Shown: positions 1-7,959, counted from the first letter of the stretch. The stretch is DNA of 25,093 nucleotides from Comamonadaceae bacterium CG_4_10_14_3_um_filter_60_75 (GCA_002784245.1 PFKL01000012.1:1-25093); one strand, 5' to 3'. Notes: a model not told the origin generated them from the sequence alone. Numbers and translations are program-made.

Positions 1-3000
1 CTGTTTGACGGCCACGATGCGGCCATCAACATCATGCGCCGCATTCTGCAAAGCATGGGCGCCGAGGTCATCCACCTGGGCCACAACCGCAGTGTCGACG
101 AGGTGGTGACCGCCGCCCTGCAGGAAGACGCGCAGGGCATTGCCATCAGCTCCTACCAGGGCGGGCATGTGGAGTATTTCAAGTACATGGTGGACTTGCT
201 AAAGAGCCGTGGCGGCGCGCACATCCAGGTGTTTGGCGGCGGTGGCGGCGTGATTGTGCCAAGTGAAATTGCCGAGTTGCAGGCCTATGGTGTGACCCGC
301 ATCTACAGCCCCGAAGACGGCCAGCGCATGGGTCTGGCCGGCATGATTGGCGACATGGTCAAACGCTGTGACCACGACCTGACGCGCTACGCCCCCACCA
401 CCATCGAGGCCATTCAAGGCCACACCGAGATGAGTTGGCGGGCCCTGGCGCAACTCATCACCGGGCTGGAGAACGAGGCAGCTTCGGGCGTTGGCAAAGG
501 TGAATTATCCAAGTCTTTTAAGGCTCTAGCCCTTGATATACAAGCGCAAGCAGCTACAAAAAAGATACCTGTTATTGGCATCACCGGCACTGGTGGCGCG
601 GGCAAATCGTCGCTCACTGACGAGCTGATTCGCCGTTTGCGGCTGGACCAGGACGACCGTTTGCGCGTGGCGCTGATCAGCATTGACCCGAGCCGACGCA
701 AGAGCGGTGGCGCGCTCTTGGGTGACCGCATTCGCATGAATGCCATCAACCCCTGGAAGTCCATGGCTCCCACGCTTGCGGCTGCGCCTGTTGCACTGCT
801 CTCCAAGGGCAAATTGGGGTCAGATCCGGCCGCGCAGCGGAACGGCTCTGACCCCAATTTGCCCGCGCCGCAAAGCGGCGCTCCTGCCCGGGTCTTCATG
901 CGCAGCCTGGCCACGCGCGACTTTGGCAGTGAGATCAGCGCCGCGCTGCCCGACGTGGTGGCCGCCTGCAAGGTGGCGGGTTTTGACCTGATCATTGTGG
1001 AAACCTCCGGCATCGGGCAAGGTGACGCGGCCATCGTGCCGCTGGTGGACGTGCCCATGTACGTCATGACGCCCGAGTTTGGTGCCGCCAGCCAGCTGGA
1101 AAAAATCGACATGCTTGACTTTGCCGAGTTCGTGGTCATCAACAAATTCGACCGCAAAGGTGCCGTGGACGCGCTGCGTGACGTGGCCAAGCAGGTGCAG
1201 CGCAACCGTGAAGCCTTCACCACCCCGGCAGACCAGATGCCGGTGTTTGGCACCATGGCCGCGCGCTTTAACGACGATGGGGTCACCGCGCTGTACCAGG
1301 CGTTAAAGCCCCGGTTGGCGGAACTGGGCCTGAAGGTGACCGAAGGCACGCTGCCCCAGGTGACGGTACGCCACAGCACCAACCAGACCCCGGTGCTGCC
1401 CGCCGCGCGCACGCGCTACCTGGCCGAGATCAGCGACACCGTGCGCGGCTACAAGGCCCGTGCCCGCCAACAGGCCCAACTGGCGCGTGAAATCCAGCAA
1501 CTCACCGAATCCGCCCGCATGCTGCTGGCGGCTGACCCGGGCAAGGACGGCAGCGCCAAGCCCGGTGCTTATGGCACGGTGCTCAAGCTGGCAGATGAAC
1601 GCCGCAGCCTGCAAGACCCGGCGGCCGCCAAGCTGCTGGCGCAGTGGCCCGCCATGCAACAAGCCTATGCCGGTGACATGTACGTGGTGAAAATTCGTGA
1701 CAAAGAGCTTTGCACCCAGCTCACCACCAAGTCGCTCAGCGGCACCACCATCCGCAAGGTCTGCCTGCCGCAATATGAAGACCACGGCGAGATTCTGAAA
1801 TGGCTGATGTTAGACAACGTGCCCGGCAGCTACCCCTACACCGCCGGCACCTTCGCCTTCAAGCGCGAGGGCGAAGACCCCACCCGCATGTTCGCCGGCG
1901 AAGGCGACCCGTTTCGCACCAACAAACGCTTCAAGCTGCTCAGCTCTGGCATGGCTGCCAAGCGCCTATCCACCGCGTTTGACTCGGTCACGCTCTACGG
2001 CAACGACCCCGACCCGCGCCCGGACATTTACGGCAAGGTCGGCAACAGCGGTGTCAGCATCGCCACCATTGACGACCTGAAAGTGCTGTACGGCGGCTTC
2101 AACCTGTGCGACCCGGCCACCAGCGTGAGCATGACCATCAACGGCCCCGCACCGAGCATTCTGGCCATGTTCATGAACGCTGCCATTGACCAGAACCTGG
2201 AAAAATTTGCTGCTGATAATGGCCGTGACCCGACCGACACCGAGGCTGAAAAAATCCGCGAATGGGTGCTGGCCAACGTGCGCGGCACGGTGCAGGCGGA
2301 TATTTTGAAAGAAGACCAGGGCCAGAACACCTGCATCTTCAGCACCGAATTCAGCCTGAAGGTGATGGGCGACATTGCCAGCTACTTTGTGCACCACAAC
2401 GTGCGCAACTTCTACAGCGTGTCCATCAGCGGCTACCACATTGCCGAAGCCGGAGCCAACCCGATCAGCCAACTGGCCTTCACGCTGTCCAACGGCTTCA
2501 CCTTTGTCGAAGCCTACCTGGCGCGCGGCATGCACATTGACGACTTTGCGCCCAATTTGAGCTTCTTCTTCAGCAACGGCATGGACCCCGAATACACCGT
2601 GATGGGCCGCGTGGCAAGGCGCATCTGGGCCGTGGCCATGAAGGAGAAATACGGTGCCAATGAGCGCAGCCAAAAGCTCAAATACCACATCCAGACCAGT
2701 GGCCGCAGCCTGCACGCGCAAGAAATCCAGTTCAACGACATCCGCACCACGCTGCAAGCCTTGATTGCCATCTACGACAACTGCAACAGCCTGCACACCA
2801 ACGCGTTTGACGAGGCCATCACCACCCCTACCGAAGACTCGGTGCGCCGCGCCATGGCGATCCAACTCATCATCAACCGCGAATGGGGCCTGGCCAAGAA
2901 CGAAAACCCGTCACAAGGTGCCTTCATCATCGAAGACCTGACCGAACTGGTGGAAGAAGCAGTGTTGCTGGAATTCGAGCGCATCACCGAGCGCGGCGGC

Positions 3001-3135
3001 GTGCTGGGGGCCATGGAAACCGGCTACCAGCGCGGCAAGATTCAGGACGAATCCATGCACTACGAGATGCTCAAAGGAGGAAGAAAAACAAAGTCAACTC
3101 AAGCGCCTGGCCGACTTCCATGCCAAACACGCTAA
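1..3135 (+). CDS. icmF: Fused isobutyryl-CoA mutase (IcmF), 5'-truncated by the window edge and frame-broken near the 3' end
   Basis: The reading frame is open from base 1, so the gene starts left of the window. The visible order is that of IcmF: a B12-binding domain (LFDGHDAAI at the first codons, with the His that ligates cobalt, and a GGGGG loop near 235-250); a MeaB-type G-domain (P-loop GTGGAGKSS near 586-612, ETSGIGQGD near 1003-1025, NKFDRKG near 1141); and the mutase TIM barrel (about 1780-3075). The family interconverts isobutyryl-CoA and n-butyryl-CoA using adenosylcobalamin, and its G-domain protects the cofactor. Two segments look foreign: the linker at about 500-565 and roughly 35-40 extra residues between NPWKS (748) and RVFMRS (889). 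After LK (3075) the frame runs into an unrelated tail ending at 3135, while the genuine C-terminus continues in another frame (3077-3289). Family identity is very sure. Activity of this copy is doubtful. Confidence 0.93.
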   Translation: MFDGHDAAINIMRRILQSMGAEVIHLGHNRSVDEVVTAALQEDAQGIAISSYQGGHVEYFKYMVDLLKSRGGAHIQVFGGGGGVIVPSEIAELQAYGVTRIYSPEDGQRMGLAGMIGDMVKRCDHDLTRYAPTTIEAIQGHTEMSWRALAQLITGLENEAASGVGKGELSKSFKALALDIQAQAATKKIPVIGITGTGGAGKSSLTDELIRRLRLDQDDRLRVALISIDPSRRKSGGALLGDRIRMNAINPWKSMAPTLAAAPVALLSKGKLGSDPAAQRNGSDPNLPAPQSGAPARVFMRSLATRDFGSEISAALPDVVAACKVAGFDLIIVETSGIGQGDAAIVPLVDVPMYVMTPEFGAASQLEKIDMLDFAEFVVINKFDRKGAVDALRDVAKQVQRNREAFTTPADQMPVFGTMAARFNDDGVTALYQALKPRLAELGLKVTEGTLPQVTVRHSTNQTPVLPAARTRYLAEISDTVRGYKARARQQAQLAREIQQLTESARMLLAADPGKDGSAKPGAYGTVLKLADERRSLQDPAAAKLLAQWPAMQQAYAGDMYVVKIRDKELCTQLTTKSLSGTTIRKVCLPQYEDHGEILKWLMLDNVPGSYPYTAGTFAFKREGEDPTRMFAGEGDPFRTNKRFKLLSSGMAAKRLSTAFDSVTLYGNDPDPRPDIYGKVGNSGVSIATIDDLKVLYGGFNLCDPATSVSMTINGPAPSILAMFMNAAIDQNLEKFAADNGRDPTDTEAEKIREWVLANVRGTVQADILKEDQGQNTCIFSTEFSLKVMGDIASYFVHHNVRNFYSVSISGYHIAEAGANPISQLAFTLSNGFTFVEAYLARGMHIDDFAPNLSFFFSNGMDPEYTVMGRVARRIWAVAMKEKYGANERSQKLKYHIQTSGRSLHAQEIQFNDIRTTLQALIAIYDNCNSLHTNAFDEAITTPTEDSVRRAMAIQLIINREWGLAKNENPSQGAFIIEDLTELVEEAVLLEFERITERGGVLGAMETGYQRGKIQDESMHYEMLKGGRKTKSTQAPGRLPCQTR
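534..557 (+). repeat. Dispersed repeat copy A, translated inside icmF
   Basis: This stretch has the core TGATATACAAGCGC followed by AGCAGCTAC. It matches the reverse complement of 18308-18331 at 23 of 24 positions. The similarity extends more loosely to about 521-563. It is AT-richer than the surrounding gene and encodes the linker residues LDIQAQAAT between the B12 and G domains of IcmF. Repeats of this kind are, to my knowledge, common in Comamonadaceae genomes. Confidence 0.8.
807..864. repeat. Perfect 18-bp inverted repeat (REP-like palindrome) inside icmF
   Basis: The arm at 807-824 (GGGCAAATTGGGGTCAGA) is the exact reverse complement of 847-864, with a 22-base GC-rich loop. It lies in frame in the G-domain of icmF, within a segment the family normally lacks. 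The motif GGGGTCAGAT recurs at 17505-17514. I recall similar GGGGTCAGA motifs in REP-like elements near RAYT transposases, but no transposase is present here. Confidence 0.85.
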
Positions 3136-3289
3136 AGAAGCCCCAGCCATGCTGGCGCGCTTGAAGCAGGCGGTGATCGACAACCAGAACGTGTTCGAGG
3201 TGCTGATGGACGCGGTGCGTGTGTGCAGCCTGGGCCAGATCACCAACGCCTTGTTTGAGGTGGGTGGGCAGTACAGAAGAAATATGTGA
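3077..3289 (+). pseudogene. icmF: Out-of-frame C-terminal fragment of icmF
   Basis: From 3077 the second frame reads EEEKQSQLKRLADFHAKH and continues through VFEVLMDAVRVCSLGQI to GGQYRRNM with a stop at 3287-3289. This is the typical C-terminus of IcmF proteins. It is joined directly to the LK that ends the mutase barrel at 3075. From memory of the family, about 30 residues that normally lie between, including a PIIGVNTF-like strand, are absent, and the frame changes by one base. The simplest reading is a deletion of roughly 90-100 bases whose length is not a multiple of three. It could be a real inactivating mutation or an assembly error. The fragment has no start codon of its own worth proposing. 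Confidence 0.85.
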
Positions 3290-3310
3290 CAGGTTGCAGC
3301 ATCACCATTA

Positions 3311-3336
3311 AAAAACGGCCCGCATGGGCCGTTTTT
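3311..3336. terminator. Bidirectional rho-independent terminator
   Basis: The stem AAAAACGGCCC (3311-3321) pairs perfectly with GGGCCGTTTTT (3326-3336) around the loop GCAT. A T-run leaves the stem on the plus strand and, because the stem begins with five A's, on the minus strand too. It lies 21 bases after the icmF stop and 18 bases beyond the stop of the small minus-strand gene ending at 3355, so it can end both converging transcripts. Confidence 0.9.
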
Positions 3337-3354
3337 GTAGATTGTTGCAACCGT

Positions 3355-3522
3355 TCAGCCGCCTTGATGACAGCGCTTGCCCGGGTTTTTCTTGTTGTTG
3401 GTGGCAACGCCGCGCTCCAGGCTGCGCTTTTGGCCGTGCGGTGCGGTATAGCACACGCCTTTGGGCGCGACAGGGCGGGGGGTGGCTTTGCGTTCGGCTT
3501 CGGTACGGAATTCTTTGGCCAT
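3355..3522 (-). CDS. Small basic hypothetical protein (55 aa)
   Basis: A short frame starting MAKEFRTEAERKATPRP and ending CHQGG. It is rich in Lys and Arg and has two cysteines, one mid-protein in GVCYTAPHG and one near the end. A GGAG ribosome-binding sequence sits about 8 bases upstream of the ATG, and a strong terminator follows the stop. This signal-gene-terminator arrangement is the main reason to accept such a short frame. I do not recognise a domain and propose no function. It follows the 77-aa gene on the same strand after 44 bases and could be co-transcribed with it. Confidence 0.6.
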   Translation of the reverse strand: MAKEFRTEAERKATPRPVAPKGVCYTAPHGQKRSLERGVATNNKKNPGKRCHQGG

Positions 3523-3566
3523 GATCAGGGCTCCAGCAGGTTGGTAAAAGGTGCTGATTATCGCTG

Positions 3567-3800
3567 TTAATTGAGCAGGTAGTCATCCAGCGCGTCCGGC
3601 GCCTGGGCATCGATCATCGCGTCATAGGCGGCCCGGCTGGCCAGCGCCTCTGACGTGTAGGGAATCAGCGGCTTGTCCAGCGGGTGCAGCTTGTGCCGCC
3701 GCAGCGACTGCAGTTGGCTGGAGTGCGCCATCGCGTCGAGCACGCGTTCAGGCTCCATCATCAGGCTGAAGGGATTCACTACATCAATATTGGTGTTCAT
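3567..3800 (-). CDS. Small hypothetical protein (77 aa)
   Basis: The protein begins MNTNIDVVNPFSLMMEPERV and ends DALDDYLLN. It is soluble-looking, with no signal peptide or membrane segment. The ATG at 3800 is preferred over an in-frame TTG at 3812 because GGAG lies 8 bases upstream of the ATG and overlaps the TTG alternative. The sequence has no motif I can name. It lies between the 55-aa gene and dbpA, all on the minus strand, with about 100 bases separating it from dbpA. Codon use resembles the neighbouring genes, which supports a real gene. Confidence 0.65.
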   Translation of the reverse strand: MNTNIDVVNPFSLMMEPERVLDAMAHSSQLQSLRRHKLHPLDKPLIPYTSEALASRAAYDAMIDAQAPDALDDYLLN

Positions 3801-3904
3801 GCGGGGCTCCAATCGTTTGAAAAGAACTGTATCCCTGTCCCTTTAAAACCTGAAGTCAGCGTTTGGCGCAATCGCGTGTCAGAAGATGCCTGACAAACCA
3901 GCGC

Positions 3905-5293
3905 TTACAGCAAGCGCACCTTGACGCTTTTGCCCTTGACCTTGCCGGCGTTGAGCTTGTGCATGGCCGCCTGCGCAATATCGCGCTGCACCGCCACAAA
4001 AGTCGTGAACTCGGTGACCGTGATCTTGCCAATTTGCTCGCGGGTGTAGCCTGGATCGGCAGTGAGCGCGCCGAGCACGTCGCCAGGGCGGATTTTTTCC
4101 TTGCGACCCCCCAGAATTTGCAGCGTCACCATCGGTGGCAGCAAAGGCCCGTAGCCTTTTGGCGTGAGCTCTTCCAGCTTGTGCCAGACTGAAGGCGCGT
4201 TCTGGTACTGCTCGACCTTGCCGACCGCACCCATCTCGTACAGGGCGGCCAGGCTCAGCGCCAGGCCGGATTCGCCGGCGCGCCCGGTGCGGCCGATGCG
4301 GTGCACGTGCACTTCGGGGTCGGGGGTGATGTCGACGTTGATCACCGCCTCCAGCTCCTTGATGTCGATGCCGCGTGAGGCCACGTCGGTGGCCACCAGG
4401 ATGGATGTGCTGCGGTTGGCAAACTGCGCCAGCACCTGGTCGCGTTCGCGCTGTTCCAGCTCGCCGTACAGGGCCAGTGCGCTGAAACCCTGTTGTTGCA
4501 AATAAGTTACCAGCGCCTTGCACTGCTGTTTGGTGTTGCAAAACGCCAGCGTACTCACCGGCCTGAAGTGGTTCAGCAGCTTGGCCACCACTTCGAAGCG
4601 CGTCGGGCGGGTCACCTCATAGAAGCGCTGCTCAATCAGGCTTTTCGTGGCGGGCACAGCCACGGTGATGCGCTCGGGCGCGCGCATGAACTGTTTGGCC
4701 AGCTTGTCGATGCCGTCGGGGTAGGTGGCTGAAAACAACAGCGTTTGCCGCTCGGGTGGGCACTGTTTTGTGACGGTGGCAATATCGTCAAAAAAGCCCA
4801 TGTCGAGCATGCGGTCGGCCTCGTCAAGCACCAGGGTATTCAATGCGTCCAGACTCAGGTAACTTCGCGCCAGATGGTCCATCACCCGCCCGGGCGTGCC
4901 AACGACGATGTGCGCGCCGTTTTCAAGCGACGCTCGCTGGCCGCGCAGCGTGACACCGCCGCACAGCGTCACCACCTTGATGTTGTCCAGCGCGCGTGCC
5001 AGTCGGCGAATTTCCACTGTCACCTGGTCCGCCAGCTCGCGCGTCGGGCACAGCACGAGGGCCTGCACGGCAAAGCGGCGCGGATTGAGCCGTTCCAGCA
5101 GCGCCAGGCCAAAAGCGGCGGTTTTGCCACTGCCAGTCTGCGCCTGGGCAATCAGATCTCTCCCTGCCAGGGCCGCAGGCAGGCTGGCCGCCTGGATCGG
5201 CGTCATGGCCAGGTAACCCAGCTGCGCCAGATTGTCCAAAGTGGCCGGGTTCAGGGGCAGGGTGATGAAGGAATTTTTTTCAGTGGTAGTCAT
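3905..5293 (-). CDS. dbpA: ATP-dependent RNA helicase DbpA
   Basis: A 462-aa DEAD-box helicase. Visible motifs are the Q-motif region (MTPIQAASLP, residues 30-40), Walker A AQTGSGKT (51-58), PTREL (83-87), DEAD (157-160), SAT (188-190) and HRIGRTGR late in the second RecA domain. The C-terminal 75-80 residues (GDVLGALTADPGYTREQIG to VKVRLL) match the DbpA RNA-binding domain, which in Escherichia coli recognises hairpin 92 of 23S rRNA. This separates it from RhlE or SrmB. Its role is therefore large-subunit ribosome assembly in the cytoplasm. It is divergent from the M48 protease gene, with only 38 bases between start codons, so the two promoters must overlap or extend into the genes. Confidence 0.93.
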   Translation of the reverse strand: MTTTEKNSFITLPLNPATLDNLAQLGYLAMTPIQAASLPAALAGRDLIAQAQTGSGKTAAFGLALLERLNPRRFAVQALVLCPTRELADQVTVEIRRLARALDNIKVVTLCGGVTLRGQRASLENGAHIVVGTPGRVMDHLARSYLSLDALNTLVLDEADRMLDMGFFDDIATVTKQCPPERQTLLFSATYPDGIDKLAKQFMRAPERITVAVPATKSLIEQRFYEVTRPTRFEVVAKLLNHFRPVSTLAFCNTKQQCKALVTYLQQQGFSALALYGELEQRERDQVLAQFANRSTSILVATDVASRGIDIKELEAVINVDITPDPEVHVHRIGRTGRAGESGLALSLAALYEMGAVGKVEQYQNAPSVWHKLEELTPKGYGPLLPPMVTLQILGGRKEKIRPGDVLGALTADPGYTREQIGKITVTEFTTFVAVQRDIAQAAMHKLNAGKVKGKSVKVRLL

Positions 5294-5331
5294 GCGATGA
5301 TTATCGGCATTGCACTTTTTGGAGAATCGTC

Positions 5332-6816
5332 ATGCGTCGCCTGTTGCTTGTTTCCTTGTTGTCAACTGCCATGCTTGCCGGTTGTGGCAGCGCCGTGGTC
5401 AATCCGGTCACCGGCCAAGCTGAACGCTCGGTAATGAGCGAGCAGACTGAAATTGCTGAAGGCGCCAAAGCGCACCAGGAGGTGCTGAAGGAATACGGCG
5501 TGGTCAAAGACGCCCGGGTGCAAACCTACGTCAACAACCTGGGCCAGCGGTTGGCCAAACTGTCGCACCGTGACCAGTTGCAATGGCATTTCACCGTGCT
5601 TGATAGCCCGGAGATCAACGCCTTTGCGCTGCCCGGCGGCTACGTCTACGTCACCCGCGGCATCATGGCCTATTTGCAGTCCGAGGCCGAGCTTGCTGGT
5701 GTCATGGGGCACGAGATTGGTCATGTCACCGCGCGTCACGGTGCCCAGCGCGCTACCCGGCAGCAGGATGCCGGTCTGGGCGTGCTGGCTGCTACCGTGC
5801 TGGGCGTGGTGCTGGAGAGTCAGGGTGTCAGCGGTGCCGGGCGGTTGGCCAGTGATGTGTCGCAGACCGCTGCTGCGGGCTATATTGCCTCATACGGGCG
5901 CGACCAGGAACTGCAAGCCGACACCCTGGGGGCCGAATACCTGGCGCGCAGCGCCTACAACCCGCGCAACATGGTTCGGGTGATTGGTGCCTTGAAAGAT
6001 CAGGAGCGCTTTGCCGCTGACCAGGCCCGCGCCGCTGGCCGTACCGCGCCAACCGGTAACAGCTGGCTGGCCTCGCACCCCAGCAACGACCAGCGCTTGC
6101 AGCAAATTACCCAGCTGGCCGACCAGCACCGCGGTAATTACGTCGACGAGGGGCGTGAGCGCTACTTGCAGGTGGTGCGCGGTATGGTGTTTGACGACAG
6201 CGCAGAGCAGGGCCTGACGCGCGGCCAGAACTTTTACCATCCGGCCCTGGGCATTGCGCTCACTGCGCCTGCAGGTTGGACCATCCAGAACGACGTTGAG
6301 CAACTGGCGCTGGTCAATGCGGCGGGGAATGCCGGGTTGCTGGTGCAGGTGGCGCCGAAGCAGGCCGGGCAGGCCCATGATGCAGTGATCCGAAACCTGA
6401 TCAAACCCAGCCAGGGCAACAGTCAGCGCCTGGTGCTCAATGGGCTGAGTGCAACGCGTTTTGTTGGTAGCCGTGTCAATGCCCAAGGGCAAACGCAAGG
6501 TGTCGATGTGACACTGGTAACCGGCCCCAATAACCAGATTTATTTGCTCCGGAGGGTGGCGAAAAATGCAGCCGCTTTGAAAGCGGCCAACACCGCCTTG
6601 GTGCAGGCGCAGGGGAGTTTCCGCGCCATCACCGCGGCCGAGCGTGAAGCCGCCCGGCCGTGGCTATTGAAGACGGTGGCGTTTCCGTCAGGCGGCTTTG
6701 CCCAGCTCGCCAGAAGTTCGCCCTTGCCCAATGCCGAGCGTCAGTTGCGCTTGCTCAACGGCTACTACGCGGGTGGTGCACCGGCTCGCGGGCAGCTCGT
6801 CAAAGTCGTCGAGTAG
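5332..6816 (+). CDS. M48-family metalloprotease lipoprotein (BepA/LoiP-like)
   Basis: A 494-aa protein with an N-terminal lipoprotein signal: a basic start (MRRLLL), hydrophobic stretch and lipobox LAGC with Cys18. The peptidase domain holds HEIGH (residues 127-131) and the third zinc ligand in DQELQAD (Glu193, Asp197), the gluzincin pattern of M48 proteases. Relatives such as BepA act in the periplasm at the outer membrane on misassembled membrane proteins. The C-terminal half (about 285-494) carries no TPR pattern I can see, unlike BepA, so substrate and partners are unknown. A strong TTTTTGGAGAA ribosome-binding region precedes the ATG. The gene is followed after 28 bases by the transporter gene. 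Confidence 0.88.
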   Translation: MRRLLLVSLLSTAMLAGCGSAVVNPVTGQAERSVMSEQTEIAEGAKAHQEVLKEYGVVKDARVQTYVNNLGQRLAKLSHRDQLQWHFTVLDSPEINAFALPGGYVYVTRGIMAYLQSEAELAGVMGHEIGHVTARHGAQRATRQQDAGLGVLAATVLGVVLESQGVSGAGRLASDVSQTAAAGYIASYGRDQELQADTLGAEYLARSAYNPRNMVRVIGALKDQERFAADQARAAGRTAPTGNSWLASHPSNDQRLQQITQLADQHRGNYVDEGRERYLQVVRGMVFDDSAEQGLTRGQNFYHPALGIALTAPAGWTIQNDVEQLALVNAAGNAGLLVQVAPKQAGQAHDAVIRNLIKPSQGNSQRLVLNGLSATRFVGSRVNAQGQTQGVDVTLVTGPNNQIYLLRRVAKNAAALKAANTALVQAQGSFRAITAAEREAARPWLLKTVAFPSGGFAQLARSSPLPNAERQLRLLNGYYAGGAPARGQLVKVVE

Positions 6817-6844
6817 CGGCGGCGATTCAGGGACAATCCGGCGC

Positions 6845-7810
6845 GTGCTCAACATCTTCATCATCACCTTCCCTTTTTTTGCGCTTGTTCTGTGCGGCTA
6901 CCTGGCCGCGCGGCGGCGCATGTTGCCGCTGGAGGCGATTCCCGGGCTCAACGGTTTTGTGCTGTTTTTTGCCCTGCCGTGCATGCTCTACCGTTTTGGC
7001 GCAACGACGCCAATTGAACAGTTGCTCGACGTGTCGGTGGCGCTGACCTGGCTTGCCGCCGGGTTGATCATGGTCGGTTTTACCGTGGCCACCAGTCTGA
7101 ACCCGCGCATCGGCTGGAACGACGCGGCGTTTGGCGCGCTGGTGGCGGCGTTTCCCAACTCGGGTTTCATGGGCGTGCCCCTGCTGGTGGCGCTGCTGGG
7201 TGCACAAGCAGCCGGGCCGACCATTTTGACGATGGTGATCGATATGATCATCATCAGTTCCCTTTGTATTGCGTTGTCACGGCTCGATGGCGCCGACGAG
7301 CACGGTGCCGCCAAGGCCTTGAAAAGCGCGCTCAAGGGTGTGTTGACGAACCCCATGCCGTGGTCGATTTTGCTGGGCGCGCTGGTGTCGGTGTTGGGGC
7401 TGGAGCTGCCCGGGCCAGCGGGAAAAGTGGTGGGCATGTTGGCTGACGCCGCCTCGCCGGTGGCCTTGTTCACCATTGGCGCCGTGCTGGCGCGCTCGCA
7501 AATGCTGGCCACGGCCGGGCACACGCCGGCACCGCGACTGGCCGACTATTTGCCCGTGGCTTTGCTGAAACTCTTTTTGCACCCGCTGCTGGTGTTGTTG
7601 ATCGGTGCCGGGCTGATCCGGCTGGGGCTGCCGCTGGGGCGCTTTGCTCTGGTGGTCATCGTCTTGGTAGCGGCGCTGCCCAGCGCCAGCAATGTGTCGC
7701 TGTTGGCCGAGCGCTTCGGCGCCGACAACGGGCGCGTGGCGCGCATCATCCTCGTCTCGACCGCGGCGGCGTTTGTCACGTTTTCGGTGGCCGTAGCCTT
7801 GTTGGTTTAA
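6845..7810 (+). CDS. AEC-family (auxin efflux carrier-type) transporter
   Basis: A 321-aa integral membrane protein with about ten hydrophobic segments in two halves. The N-terminus (VLNIFIITFPFFALVLCGYL) and the FPNSGFMGVPL segment are typical of bacterial AEC permeases (pfam Mem_trans), which export or exchange organic anions such as malate or malonate. The frame is open upstream to 6698, but an earlier start would overlap the protease gene by over 100 bases and add non-membrane residues. The GTG at 6845 begins the first membrane helix directly, so I prefer it although its ribosome-binding site is weak. It probably shares a transcript with the protease. The substrate cannot be read from the sequence. 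Confidence 0.85.
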   Translation: MLNIFIITFPFFALVLCGYLAARRRMLPLEAIPGLNGFVLFFALPCMLYRFGATTPIEQLLDVSVALTWLAAGLIMVGFTVATSLNPRIGWNDAAFGALVAAFPNSGFMGVPLLVALLGAQAAGPTILTMVIDMIIISSLCIALSRLDGADEHGAAKALKSALKGVLTNPMPWSILLGALVSVLGLELPGPAGKVVGMLADAASPVALFTIGAVLARSQMLATAGHTPAPRLADYLPVALLKLFLHPLLVLLIGAGLIRLGLPLGRFALVVIVLVAALPSASNVSLLAERFGADNGRVARIILVSTAAAFVTFSVAVALLV

Positions 7811-7842
7811 CTTATTTTGCGCTGGCCTTGACCGTGAGATTT

Positions 7843-7880
7843 TTGATGAATCAGTCTGACGATGCGCTTTGCTACGTGTC
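7843..7880 (+). repeat. Two-copy intergenic element, copy 1
   Basis: These 38 bases match 24563-24600 at 33 positions without gaps. A further 14 identical bases (ACCCGGTCGCCGCG) follow immediately here at 7881-7894. In the other copy they follow only after 44 extra bases, at 24645-24658. Both copies contain ATGAATCAG and CTTTGCTACGTGTC in the same register and encode the peptide pattern MNQxxDALCYVSPG. Confidence 0.75.
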
Positions 7881-7959
7881 ACCCGGTCGCCGCGCCGGGT
7901 TCAACCAGATTGATTCCCTCCAGCGCAAGTTGCGCCCCGGTTTTCTGGCCAAAACCTGA
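7846..7959 (+). CDS. Possible 37-aa small protein encoded by the two-copy element
   Basis: A short frame reading MNQSDDALCYVSPGRRAG and ending PGFLAKT before a TGA. It lies in the gap between the AEC transporter and the RquA-like gene. The first 14 residues match the peptide encoded by the second copy at 24566, with two amino-acid changes and two silent codon changes. The ribosome-binding site is weak (GAG about 9 bases upstream). It may be a real small gene, a decaying remnant, or a DNA repeat that happens to be open. I recognise no family. Confidence 0.25.
   Translation: MNQSDDALCYVSPGRRAGFNQIDSLQRKLRPGFLAKT

Noticed and set aside
414..1412. 332-codon open frame on the minus strand
   Set aside because: It lies wholly antisense to icmF, is rich in Ser/Ala/Arg typical of a shadow frame, and has no recognisable domain.
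3076..3090. Programmed ribosomal frameshift at GGAGGAAGAAAAA in icmF
   Set aside because: A frameshift could join the two frames, but about 30 conserved residues would still be missing, so a deletion explains the data better.
3877..3895. Small hairpin TGTCAG/CTGACA as a dbpA terminator
   Set aside because: The stem has only six pairs and no T-run follows on the minus strand.
6698..6844. N-terminal extension of the AEC transporter
   Set aside because: It would overlap the protease gene by more than 100 bases in another frame and is not membrane-like. The GTG at 6845 starts the first helix.
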